Assembly: GCA_017510065.1 (NCBI GenBank)
Contig: JAFWOB010000081.1
Coordinates: 1 to 64,000, forward strand
Length of the DNA stretch: 64,000 bases
Source of the DNA: Parasporobacterium sp.
GTDB taxonomy: Bacteria; Bacillota; Clostridia; Lachnospirales; Lachnospiraceae
Direction of reading: 5' to 3'
In this document: positions 7,927-16,197 of the stretch, piece by piece
How positions within the stretch are numbered: position 1 is the stretch's first letter
How the letters are laid out: each line of letters opens with the position of its first letter
Translations under genes and position numbers: made by a program
Notes under the pieces: generated by a model
The model's database searches: none
What the model saw: only the letters and a program-made list of their open reading frames with translations
What the model was told of the DNA's origin: nothing

Positions 7927-8916
7927 GTGATCAGGTTTGTGATAAGAAGAATATTATGGCTGATACCTGTTCTGCTAGGGGTTATCACGATTGTATTTAT
8001 CCTTACGGCGATCACCCCCGGTGATCCGGTCTCCATGCTGGTCGGTGAAAATGCGAGTGAAGAGACCAGACAGGAAGTTCGAGCAGAACTGGGACTGGAT
8101 AAACCGCTGGTCTATCGGTATGGCAAATACATTGTGGATATCGTTACAAAAGGTTCTATCGGCGTTTCCTACAAGACCAAGAAACCGGTCTGGGACGAGA
8201 TCATGCTCAGATTCCCCAATACGATTAAGCTAGCGCTGCTGTCTCTGGCTGTGGCAATCCTTGTGGGTGTCCCGTTGGGGGTTCTGGCCGGGGTAAAACA
8301 GTATTCGGTCATTGATAATGCCTGCATCATTGCCTCACTGATATTCTGCTCCATGCCTGAATTCTGGCTGGGTCTCATGCTCATTCTGGCATTTGCCGTT
8401 AACCTGGGCTGGGTTCCGGCCTTCGGCATACGATCGTGGCTCGGGTGGATCCTTCCCGTCGCCACGCTGGGACTCAGAGCAGCAGCCAATATTGCCCGTA
8501 TTTCCAGATCCAGTATGCTGGATGTTGTCCGCCAGGATTATATCCGTACAGCGAGAGCCAAAGGTCAGAAAGAGTCAGTCGTCATGCTGAAACACGGACT
8601 CAGGAATGCCCTGATCCCGATCATCACCAATGTGGGCTCCCAGCTTGGATCGCTGCTCGGCGGAGCGGTGACGATCGAAACGGTTTTCTCGATCTCCGGT
8701 ATCGGCAAGTACATGTTGGACGGACTTTCCGGCAGGGATTATCCGGTCATGCAGGGCGGCGTGCTGATCCTGGCCTTTGTATTCAGCATCATCAATCTTC
8801 TTGTGGATATCGCCTATGCATTCGTTGACCCGCGTATCAAGGCCAAATACAAGTCACACGGAATATCAAAGGCAGAGCGTAAAAAACTCCTGGCCAGTTT
8901 TGCAAAGGAGGGCTGA
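7927..8916 (+). CDS. dppB: Peptide ABC transporter permease, DppB/OppB type
   Basis: This inner-membrane permease forms half of the channel for di/oligopeptide import. It has 329 residues with the N-terminal signature MIRFVIRRILWLIPVLLGV, about six membrane helices and the EAA loop region YIRTARAKGQKESVVMLKHGLRNALIPI that contacts the ATPases. Translation starts at GTG 7927 behind GGGGAGG (7913-7919). It is first in a five-gene unit encoding permeases, two ATPases and a binding protein. Nickel importers share this fold, so the substrate is inferred from the family rather than shown. Confidence 0.9.
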   Translation: MIRFVIRRILWLIPVLLGVITIVFILTAITPGDPVSMLVGENASEETRQEVRAELGLDKPLVYRYGKYIVDIVTKGSIGVSYKTKKPVWDEIMLRFPNTIKLALLSLAVAILVGVPLGVLAGVKQYSVIDNACIIASLIFCSMPEFWLGLMLILAFAVNLGWVPAFGIRSWLGWILPVATLGLRAAANIARISRSSMLDVVRQDYIRTARAKGQKESVVMLKHGLRNALIPIITNVGSQLGSLLGGAVTIETVFSISGIGKYMLDGLSGRDYPVMQGGVLILAFVFSIINLLVDIAYAFVDPRIKAKYKSHGISKAERKKLLASFAKEG

Positions 8917-8918
8917 TC

Positions 8919-9827
8919 ATGTCTAAGATCGTAACACCTGCCATTGAAAGGCAGATGAAGATAAACAAAAGAAGACCGGTTGGCTATATTGCTTCTCCGT
9001 TCAAAGAGGCCTGGAGACGTTTGGCCAGAAATAAAACGGCAGTAGCCGGTCTGATCGTCATAGCCATATTCATTATCGTTGCGATCATTGCTCCATGGAT
9101 CACCAAATACGATCCTACGGCACAGGACTACAGCTGTACACTGCAGCCGCCCAGTGCGGAGCATATCTTCGGTACGGACAATTATGGGCGGGATATCTTT
9201 TCCCGTATCGTTTACGGTGCCCGGGTATCACTTCCCATAGGACTTCTCTGTGCGATCTGCTCCCTGGTCACCGGCGGTGTGATCGGGATCGTGGCGGCGT
9301 ATTTCGGCGGACTGTTTGAAGATATTATCATGAGACTTTGCGATATTATCCAGGCGATCCCGCCGATGCTTCTGGCGATCGCAGTTCTGGCGGCTCTCGG
9401 AAATGGAATCGACAAGATGATCATTGCCAATACCATAGCGCTGATACCTTTGTACGCGCGTATCTCGCGAGCAGCCATTTATACGGTAAAAGAAAATGAT
9501 TATATAGAAGCCGGACGGGCGATCGGCGCAGGCAATCTGAGACTGATGTTTAAGCATATGCTTCCGAATGCCCTGGGTCCGATCATCGTTACAACAACGT
9601 TCGGCGTTGCCGGCTGCATCCTTGTTGTTTCCTCTCTCAGCTATCTGGGCCTTGGCATTACCGCGCCGACTCCTGAATGGGGTTCCATGCTTTCCAATGC
9701 AAGGGAGTTTTTGACATCCGCACCGTATTACATCATTATCCCGGGCGTTATGATCATGATCACTGTTTTTGCCATCAATCTGTTTGGCGACGGCCTGCGC
9801 GATGCGCTGGATCCGAGACTGAAATAG
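8919..9827 (+). CDS. dppC: Peptide ABC transporter permease, DppC/OppC type
   Basis: The second channel subunit has 302 residues. A cytoplasmic N-terminal segment precedes the helix TAVAGLIVIAIFIIVAIIAPWI, then HIFGTDNYGRDIFSRIVYGARVSL, which is diagnostic of DppC-type permeases, and the coupling loop YIEAGRAIGAGNLRLMFKHMLPNALGPI. It starts two bases after the dppB stop, with AAGGAGGG overlapping the end of dppB, so translation is coupled. Confidence 0.92.
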   Translation: MSKIVTPAIERQMKINKRRPVGYIASPFKEAWRRLARNKTAVAGLIVIAIFIIVAIIAPWITKYDPTAQDYSCTLQPPSAEHIFGTDNYGRDIFSRIVYGARVSLPIGLLCAICSLVTGGVIGIVAAYFGGLFEDIIMRLCDIIQAIPPMLLAIAVLAALGNGIDKMIIANTIALIPLYARISRAAIYTVKENDYIEAGRAIGAGNLRLMFKHMLPNALGPIIVTTTFGVAGCILVVSSLSYLGLGITAPTPEWGSMLSNAREFLTSAPYYIIIPGVMIMITVFAINLFGDGLRDALDPRLK

Positions 9828-9840
9828 GAGGTGCACGATC

Positions 9841-10839
9841 TTGGGAAATAACGACAATTTACTCGAACTGAAAAATGTTATCGTTCACTACGAGACCCAG
9901 GATGGTGTTGTAGAAGCGGTCAACAATGTCTCATTCTCCCTTAAGAAAGGAGAATCCCTGGGTATGGTAGGGGAGACCGGAGCAGGAAAAACAACGATCG
10001 CGCTTACGATCATGGGGCTTCTTCCGAAGCCGCCTGCTCATGTGATCAGAGGGGAGATCCGTTTCAAAGGGGAAAACCTGTTTGATAAATCCGTCAAACA
10101 GATGCGTGCCATCAGAGGCAATGATATCAGTATGATCTTCCAGGATCCCATGACAGCACTGAATCCTGTGCTGACTGTCGGAGACCAGATCGCGGAAGTC
10201 GTAAGACTCCACAATAAAATGACCAAAGCCGAAGCACTGGACAAGGCAAAGGAAATGCTGAAAACCGTCGGCATACCGGAAGAACGGGTATCGGATTATC
10301 CACATCAGTTTTCGGGCGGTATGAAACAGAGGGTTGTCATCGCTATCGCTCTGGCGTGTAATCCCGAGCTGTTGATCGCGGATGAACCGACAACTGCACT
10401 GGATGTTACGATCCAGGCGCAGGTACTGCAGTCCATAAAGGAACTGAAGGAAAAGATGGGAACATCCCTGATCTTCATCACCCACGATTTCGGGATCGTT
10501 GCCAATATCTGTGAAAAGTGCGCCGTCATTTATGCCGGTGAGATTATCGAGATGGGAACTGTGGAACAGGTGTTCCGTCATCCGTCCCATCCGTATACGA
10601 TAGGTCTGTTTGAGTCCATCCCGAAACTGGACGGCGACGAGGAACGGCTGAAGCCGATACCGGGCCTGATGAGCGACCCGATGGATCTTCCACAGTATTG
10701 CAGTTTCTATGACAGATGCATGAGAAGGTGCGACAGCTGTAAAAACGGTGAACCTGCCGTAGTGGATCTCGGTGATGGCCATATCGTAAAATGCAAGCTC
10801 TTCGAATCGAACGGCAATGCGGAAGGAGGACAGGAATAA
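9841..10839 (+). CDS. dppD: Peptide ABC transporter ATP-binding protein, DppD type
   Basis: This cytoplasmic ATPase of the importer has Walker A GETGAGKTT, the Q-loop FQDPMTALNP, signature HQFSGGMKQRV, Walker B LLIADEPTTALD and the H-loop FITHDF. The C-terminal oligopeptide-type extension carries four cysteines (CSFYDRCMRRCDSC), which in relatives can bind an Fe-S cluster. It uses a TTG start at 9841 behind AGGAGGT. Its stop codon overlaps the dppF ATG. Confidence 0.92.
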   Translation: MGNNDNLLELKNVIVHYETQDGVVEAVNNVSFSLKKGESLGMVGETGAGKTTIALTIMGLLPKPPAHVIRGEIRFKGENLFDKSVKQMRAIRGNDISMIFQDPMTALNPVLTVGDQIAEVVRLHNKMTKAEALDKAKEMLKTVGIPEERVSDYPHQFSGGMKQRVVIAIALACNPELLIADEPTTALDVTIQAQVLQSIKELKEKMGTSLIFITHDFGIVANICEKCAVIYAGEIIEMGTVEQVFRHPSHPYTIGLFESIPKLDGDEERLKPIPGLMSDPMDLPQYCSFYDRCMRRCDSCKNGEPAVVDLGDGHIVKCKLFESNGNAEGGQE

Positions 10840-11798
10840 TGGAAGATTATATCTTAAGGACTGAAAACCTCAGGACTTATTTCAGTGTTCCTGCCGGATA
10901 TCTGCATGCTGTGGATAATGTCAGCATCAAGATCAAAAGAGGAACGACACTGGGCGTCGTAGGGGAATCCGGATGCGGTAAATCTACCCTTGGCCGTACG
11001 GTGCTGCACCTGACGCCTGTGACCGGCGGTAAAGTCTGGTACAACGACAGAGATATCAGCAAATTGAAAAAAAGAGAGATCCACGAGCTCCGCCGGGAAA
11101 TGCAGATGATCTTCCAGGATCCGTATTCTTCGCTGAATCCGAGAATGGATATTACAGCGCTGATCGGTGAGCCGATGGACATCTACCATCTGCACAGCAA
11201 TAAAAAAGAAAGAGAAGAGCATGTAAAGGAACTGATGGATCTGGTGGGGCTCGCTCCGAGATTTGCCAGAAGCTATCCTCATGAGCTTGACGGAGGAAGA
11301 CGCCAGAGGATCGGGATCGCCAGAGCGCTTTCTCTGGATCCGTCTTTTATTGTCTGCGATGAGCCGGTTTCCGCCCTGGATGTATCCATTCAGGCGCAGA
11401 TCCTGAATATCCTGATGGATATCCAGGAACAGAAAAAACTGACTTATATGTTCATTACGCATGATCTTTCCGTAGTGCGCCATATTTCTGATGAGATCTG
11501 CGTTATGTATCTGGGCAGGATCGTCGAACAGTGTGAGGCCAAGGAATTGTTCCGAACCCCGCTTCATCCGTATACGCAGGCTCTGCTTGCAGCCATCCCA
11601 AGTCCGGACCTGGATAAAAAAGGAGAACTTCAGATCATCAAGGGAGAAGTGACATCTCCTGTCAACCCGCCGAAATGCTGTAGATTTGCGTCCCGTTGTC
11701 CGTTTGCGGCGGAGAAATGCCACAACGAGGAGCCTTCGCTCCGGGATGTGGGAGACAGCCATCTGTGTGCCTGCTTCAAGGTACAGGGGGAGATCTGA
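10839..11798 (+). CDS. dppF: Peptide ABC transporter ATP-binding protein, DppF type
   Basis: The second ATPase of the importer, 319 residues from ATG 10839. That start overlaps the dppD stop by one base and follows AGGAGG (10825-10830); a longer upstream frame has no ribosome binding site. Walker A is GESGCGKST, Walker B IVCDEPVSALD and the H-loop FITHDLSV. The signature is unusual, LDGGRRQRI in place of LSGGQRQRI, although flanking residues are standard; this variant is, from memory, a recurring subfamily in Clostridia. A cysteine cluster (CCRFASRCPFAAEKC) lies near the C-terminus. Confidence 0.92.
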   Translation: MEDYILRTENLRTYFSVPAGYLHAVDNVSIKIKRGTTLGVVGESGCGKSTLGRTVLHLTPVTGGKVWYNDRDISKLKKREIHELRREMQMIFQDPYSSLNPRMDITALIGEPMDIYHLHSNKKEREEHVKELMDLVGLAPRFARSYPHELDGGRRQRIGIARALSLDPSFIVCDEPVSALDVSIQAQILNILMDIQEQKKLTYMFITHDLSVVRHISDEICVMYLGRIVEQCEAKELFRTPLHPYTQALLAAIPSPDLDKKGELQIIKGEVTSPVNPPKCCRFASRCPFAAEKCHNEEPSLRDVGDSHLCACFKVQGEI

Positions 11799-11852
11799 AA
11801 GCACTTCTGAACAGCGTAAATAATTTTATTATTTAAATAAAGGAGGAGTATC

Positions 11853-13394
11853 ATGAAATCAGTTAGGAAAACAGTAGTATTGGTCCTTTCTGCTCTGATG
11901 GCCCTGCTTTTGGTAATGGGCACCGGAGCAACAAAGGCGAAAGCTGCCGACAAATCACTTTTGAGAGCAGCTATGCAGGGGGAACCGCAGGTGATTAGGT
12001 CCTTTGACGGAATGACCTACGGCGGAACGATCGCGGATATGTTCTATGACGGCCTGATCTATTGGAACAGCCAGACAGACGAGTATCTGCCGTGTCTTGC
12101 AACATCATGGGAAACCATTGATCCCTGTACCATGCGTTATCATCTTCGTGATGATGTTTTCACAAAGAACGGAACACAGTTTACTGCTAAAGATGTTGTT
12201 TATACCTTCAAGCTGGGGCAGGAGAACGGTGTTTCAGGTGTAGACTTCGCATACTATGATGTCGACAATTTTGAGATCATTGATGATTTTACGATCGATA
12301 TCAAGACATTTGAGCCCTTTGCCAATGCATTTATCTATCTTGCCCAGACAACCTTCTATATGCACATTGAAGAGGATCTTGAGGCAGCAGGCGGAGTGGA
12401 TGCTCTTATGACGGACGCTCCGGATGCTTACGGACGTTACCTTCTCAAAGAGTGGGTACCGGGTGACCATATCACAGCGATCCGCAATGAGAATTACTTC
12501 GGCGAAAAAGGATACTTTGATGAGATCGAAGTATCCTTCATCCCTGATGATACGGCAAGATATTTTGCAGTACAGGCAGGAGACGTTGATGTGATCACTT
12601 ATGCGACAACCTCCCAGGCAGCGGAAGTAGCTAATATTCCGGAACTTCAGCTGTTTGAACAGTCCGGCGCTTCCATGCAGGTTATGGCATTCAACTGCGC
12701 AGAAGGCAAGCTTTTCAACAACGAGACGCTGCGCAAGGCAATCGTAACTGCGATCAACAAAGATGCTATCACACAGGTATTCACGGAAGGCTACGGATCA
12801 CCTGTTCAGATCTTCCTTCCGAGCGGAAGCTCCCTGTTCCAGGAAATCGACCCGGCTCTTTGCAGTCCGTATGATCCGGAAGCAGCCAAAGCCCTGCTGG
12901 CGGAAGCAGGCTATCCGGATGGCCTTGAGTTCACTCTGGTGCTTCCGGGCTCCTTCCAGAAGATTGCTGAAGTCGTTCAGGCTAACCTTGCGGAAATCGG
13001 TGTAACCATGAATATCGATGCGCGTGAAATGGCATCCTGGAATGAGTCTCTGAGAGCCGGTGATTTCGATGCGATCATCGTGCAGTATTCACCGGGCAAC
13101 AATCTTCAGCCATTCTATCTGATGGACGGCAGAGTACCGTACACCAGCAAGGGCCCCTGCCAGCTGAAATCAGACGAATGGAATGATCTGCTTGATCAGT
13201 TATATGCGGAATCTGATATTGAGGCTGCGCTGCCGATCAGCAAACAGCTTACAGAGATCTTTGCAGAGCATGTGCCTGCAGCCTGCCTTGTATCCAAGAA
13301 CTTCCTGTTCATCGGTGATGCAAGCCTGACGGGCTTCTATACAGCAACGAAATGTGACATGCTCAACTTTGATGAAATGAGCATTGCGGAATAA
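11853..13394 (+). CDS. dppA: Peptide-binding protein of the ABC transporter (SBP_bac_5 family)
   Basis: This extracytoplasmic receptor hands peptides to the DppBC channel. It has 513 residues with a signal peptide: basic start, a hydrophobic core at about 8-22, and likely cleavage after TKAKA at residue 31. The mature protein shows the family-5 fold with SWETIDPCTMRYHLRDDVFT and the repeated lobes around GYGSPVQIFLP and GDFDAIIVQYSPG. No lipobox cysteine is present, unusual for a Gram-positive binding protein that has no outer membrane to retain it. AGGAGGAG precedes ATG 11853. Confidence 0.88.
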   Translation: MKSVRKTVVLVLSALMALLLVMGTGATKAKAADKSLLRAAMQGEPQVIRSFDGMTYGGTIADMFYDGLIYWNSQTDEYLPCLATSWETIDPCTMRYHLRDDVFTKNGTQFTAKDVVYTFKLGQENGVSGVDFAYYDVDNFEIIDDFTIDIKTFEPFANAFIYLAQTTFYMHIEEDLEAAGGVDALMTDAPDAYGRYLLKEWVPGDHITAIRNENYFGEKGYFDEIEVSFIPDDTARYFAVQAGDVDVITYATTSQAAEVANIPELQLFEQSGASMQVMAFNCAEGKLFNNETLRKAIVTAINKDAITQVFTEGYGSPVQIFLPSGSSLFQEIDPALCSPYDPEAAKALLAEAGYPDGLEFTLVLPGSFQKIAEVVQANLAEIGVTMNIDAREMASWNESLRAGDFDAIIVQYSPGNNLQPFYLMDGRVPYTSKGPCQLKSDEWNDLLDQLYAESDIEAALPISKQLTEIFAEHVPAACLVSKNFLFIGDASLTGFYTATKCDMLNFDEMSIAE

Positions 13395-13428
13395 TCCGCA
13401 ATCTGCTACAGTTTAATCGACATCATAA

Positions 13429-13453
13429 GGGCCGGCCTTTTGAGGGCCGGCCC
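13429..13453 (+). terminator. GC-rich hairpin after the peptide transporter operon
   Basis: The 9-bp arm gggccggcc (13429-13437) pairs perfectly with ggccggccc (13445-13453). There is no clear T-run after it, so it may act as an mRNA 3' stabiliser or a weak terminator. Confidence 0.5.
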
Positions 13454-13492
13454 CTGTATTCATACGGAAGGGAATAGAAAGAAGAAAACCAG

Positions 13493-14074
13493 ATGCGTGA
13501 CCATAAAAAAGAACAGCAGGTCAGGCGCATGTCTGACTGGTATATGGAAGGATATACGAAACAGACCGTTTTTGACGGCAAAACAGGAAAAACCAAAACG
13601 GAACTGGTATATCAGGGTTTATACTATACCTATGAGGTGGAAAACATAATGGTATTCAAACTGCTTTGTGCTGTTCTGTCTTTTTTCTATCTTGCGCTCA
13701 GTGTCGTTCCCTGGTTCCTTCCGAGCTATATCGCCGGCTACACATGGGCCGGCGCCGTCGGTTTTCTGATGGCGATTCCTCTCCTTTTTTTGGTGATCGG
13801 GGGAGCCTTTTTCCTTCTTCAGGAAATCCCGCTTACCTCCCGTCAGACCTATGCCGGATATTGGAGGATTGTCCGGTCTTTCAATTATGGCTTTTGGATC
13901 CAGCTTGCCATTTGGCTGTGCGGGATCATCTGGCTGATCCTGAACAGAGGCATGTTCCAAGCACTGACGAATGAACTGGTCTATCTCGGGGTACTGCTCT
14001 CAGCGCTGGTCTTTAACCGCATCTGCGTCAGGCTCATCAGGAAAGGCACTCCGGTGGATGTGCCGGAAAATTAG
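13493..14074 (+). CDS. Small integral membrane protein of unknown function
   Basis: The 193-residue protein is not recognised. The first 55 residues are soluble and charged (KKEQQVRRMSDWYMEGYTKQ). About four hydrophobic helices follow, roughly 58-80, 84-106, 132-152 and 160-178, and a short basic tail. It has only a weak GAAAGAAG-like ribosome binding site. It lies downstream of the peptide transporter on the same strand but behind a hairpin, and converges with the capA-like gene 24 bp away. Its function and any link to either neighbour are unknown. Confidence 0.6.
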   Translation: MRDHKKEQQVRRMSDWYMEGYTKQTVFDGKTGKTKTELVYQGLYYTYEVENIMVFKLLCAVLSFFYLALSVVPWFLPSYIAGYTWAGAVGFLMAIPLLFLVIGGAFFLLQEIPLTSRQTYAGYWRIVRSFNYGFWIQLAIWLCGIIWLILNRGMFQALTNELVYLGVLLSALVFNRICVRLIRKGTPVDVPEN

Positions 14075-14098
14075 GGAATCTGCCTCCGGATCATATTC

Positions 14099-15265
14099 TT
14101 ATTTTTTCTCTGTTACCACCACTTCATCGCCGTCCCACTCATATGCGGCGTTCAGGTCAATATTATCGGTGGAATTCTTTACAAAACGGAATACTTTCTG
14201 TCCGTATTCGCTGTCCCGCGTGAGTATTTCAGGCTGTTCATCGGTGCGGATCAGGACCGGAAGGTAGGACACTCTGGTGATCTTCCTGTCCTCAATCTCA
14301 AATTTGGCGATCAGCGTCATATCCGACAGTTCCACTCCGTGCTCATCTCTCGGCGGGAAGGTGATCATGGTTCCGTCAGGACCAAAGCAGAACGGACCGC
14401 CATGATCTTCGACAAAATTCATCATGAACTTTTTGGCATCCTTGGGACTCATGTCTTTTCCCATGCCATGATCAAGCACTTTCAGGAAATGTCCCATACC
14501 GTGGAAGATATATTTGCCTTTGTAGATTTCGATCCCTTTCAGGATATGGGCGTGATGCCCGAGGATCAGGTCTGCTCCGGCATCGATTGCCGCATAGGAT
14601 ACGGTCTGCTCATACATACTGAGTTTTGTGGGAGTAAAGCCAATCCCTTTGTGGAGGGATACGACAAGGATATCTACCTGGGGACGCAGCTCTTTGATAT
14701 CACGGATCATCCAGTCCAATGATTCCGGTTCCGGATAAGAGAGTACTTTCGGAGGACAACCGGCGAAATTGGCTTCGTAAACGGTCTTGATCTCTACATA
14801 AGCACAGCCGGGCTTGGTTTTGGTAGCCCAGGAACTTACGGGGCCGACACAGTTATAGGACAGGAAGCCTATCTTCGTTCCTTCTTTTTCCATAATACAT
14901 GGCCGGTGGGCCTCATCGAGATTCATTCCCGCACCGCTATGAAGGATCCCGAGTCTGTCAAGACCGTTGATGGTATCTTCCACGCCGGGGATACCGGCGT
15001 CCCAGGAATGATTGCTGGCCATGCTGACCACATCGATTCCGCCGGTCTTTAATGCGTCAATGCTGGAAATCGGACTCGGCGTTGCCGGATACCTGGGATC
15101 TGCAAAGGTCGCAACCCCGCGGGAGGTGTAGTATACTTCACACTGTCCTACCGTGATATCAGCCGCTGTGAGGACAGGCCTTACCAGATTGAAAAAAGGC
15201 TCTGCCGGTTTTGGTGTGTCAAGAATGATGTCGCTGACAGCAAGCATCGTAAGTTTTTCTTTCAT
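14099..15265 (-). CDS. CapA-like metallophosphatase-fold protein
   Basis: A 388-residue member of the CapA/PgsA family, related to poly-gamma-glutamate synthesis proteins and to calcineurin-like phosphoesterases. It shows MASNHSWDAG, an internal YNCVGP segment, VVSLHKG and LILGHHAHILKGIEIYKGKYIFHGMG, the conserved His-rich core. The start ATG 15265 is chosen because GACAGGAGAGT lies upstream. No signal peptide is present, so it should act in the cytoplasm, unlike capsule-associated CapA. It is last in the leftward flavin operon, 13 bp after apbE, and its substrate there is unknown. Confidence 0.75.
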   Translation of the reverse strand: MKEKLTMLAVSDIILDTPKPAEPFFNLVRPVLTAADITVGQCEVYYTSRGVATFADPRYPATPSPISSIDALKTGGIDVVSMASNHSWDAGIPGVEDTINGLDRLGILHSGAGMNLDEAHRPCIMEKEGTKIGFLSYNCVGPVSSWATKTKPGCAYVEIKTVYEANFAGCPPKVLSYPEPESLDWMIRDIKELRPQVDILVVSLHKGIGFTPTKLSMYEQTVSYAAIDAGADLILGHHAHILKGIEIYKGKYIFHGMGHFLKVLDHGMGKDMSPKDAKKFMMNFVEDHGGPFCFGPDGTMITFPPRDEHGVELSDMTLIAKFEIEDRKITRVSYLPVLIRTDEQPEILTRDSEYGQKVFRFVKNSTDNIDLNAAYEWDGDEVVVTEKK

Positions 15266-15278
15266 TTTTACTCTCCTG

Positions 15279-16181
15279 TCATTGAATGATATTAATGTTC
15301 CATTTTTCAGATCTGTGCACTTCGCCGTTTTCCGTGATACAAAGTGCATAGTATCCGTTTTCTTCTGCCAGTTTCAGTCCTTTTTCCCATCCGAGAAGAA
15401 GGAGAGAAGTGGACAGCGCATCAGCTGTCATAGAATCCTTCCCGATGACCGAAGCGGAAAGAATGCCGGATCTTGATGGCCACCCGGTCCTGGGATCGAT
15501 AATGTGATGATATGTTCTTCCGTCTGCATGAAAGAATCGTTCATAGATCCCGCTGGTTACAACCGTACCCTCATTCAGCTCCGTGACGGCAAAGTATTCG
15601 GCCTGCGATGGGGCAAACGGCGTCTGAAGGCCGATCTTCCAGGGGGAACCGTCCGGTTTGCCTCCAAAACATACGATATTGCCGCCAAAGTTCAGCAGAG
15701 CGCTTGCTGCGCCTTCGCTTTTCAGAAAATCAGCAATGCGGTCGGCGATATAGCCTTTGGCAATTCCCCCCAGGTCGATCCCTGCTTTTTCATTCGGGAC
15801 GATCAGACAGTCTCCCTGTAATTCCCATCCGTCAATCTCCAGATATCGCATTGCTTCTGTAATCTCTTCTTCTGAGGGGAGAGAATGCCTGTGCTTGATA
15901 TCCCAGACGTCGATCAGCGGTTTCAGGGCAATGTTGAAAGCTCCTTCAGTCAGCTGATAAAAACGGAAGGCACATTCCAGGATGTTCCGGGTATCCGGAC
16001 TGATCGGAACCGGGCCGCCTTTGCAATGATTGATCTTCCATACATCGCTGCCTGGAATGGTTTTGCTGAGCATGCGCTCATAGCTGTCACACAGCTGCAT
16101 ACAGGCTTCCAGCGTATCGGTGCCGCAGTCGGCGCAGATGGAATTAACGGTATCAAAATAGCTGCCATATACGGTATTCAT
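15279..16181 (-). CDS. apbE: FAD:protein FMN transferase, ApbE family
   Basis: ApbE moves FMN from FAD onto a Ser/Thr of a target protein, using Mg2+. The 300-residue protein contains SDVWKINH, the GIDLGGIAKGYIADRI substrate loop, LLNFGGNIVCFG, HHIIDPRTGWPS and SMTADALSTSLLLLG, all family landmarks. No lipoprotein signal is present, unlike periplasmic ApbE, so flavinylation would occur in the cytosol. The gene immediately upstream encodes a protein with two FMN-attachment motifs, its evident substrate. It starts 16 bp after that gene's stop. Confidence 0.92.
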   Translation of the reverse strand: MNTVYGSYFDTVNSICADCGTDTLEACMQLCDSYERMLSKTIPGSDVWKINHCKGGPVPISPDTRNILECAFRFYQLTEGAFNIALKPLIDVWDIKHRHSLPSEEEITEAMRYLEIDGWELQGDCLIVPNEKAGIDLGGIAKGYIADRIADFLKSEGAASALLNFGGNIVCFGGKPDGSPWKIGLQTPFAPSQAEYFAVTELNEGTVVTSGIYERFFHADGRTYHHIIDPRTGWPSRSGILSASVIGKDSMTADALSTSLLLLGWEKGLKLAEENGYYALCITENGEVHRSEKWNINIIQ

Positions 16182-16197
16182 AAAACCGCCTGACTGA

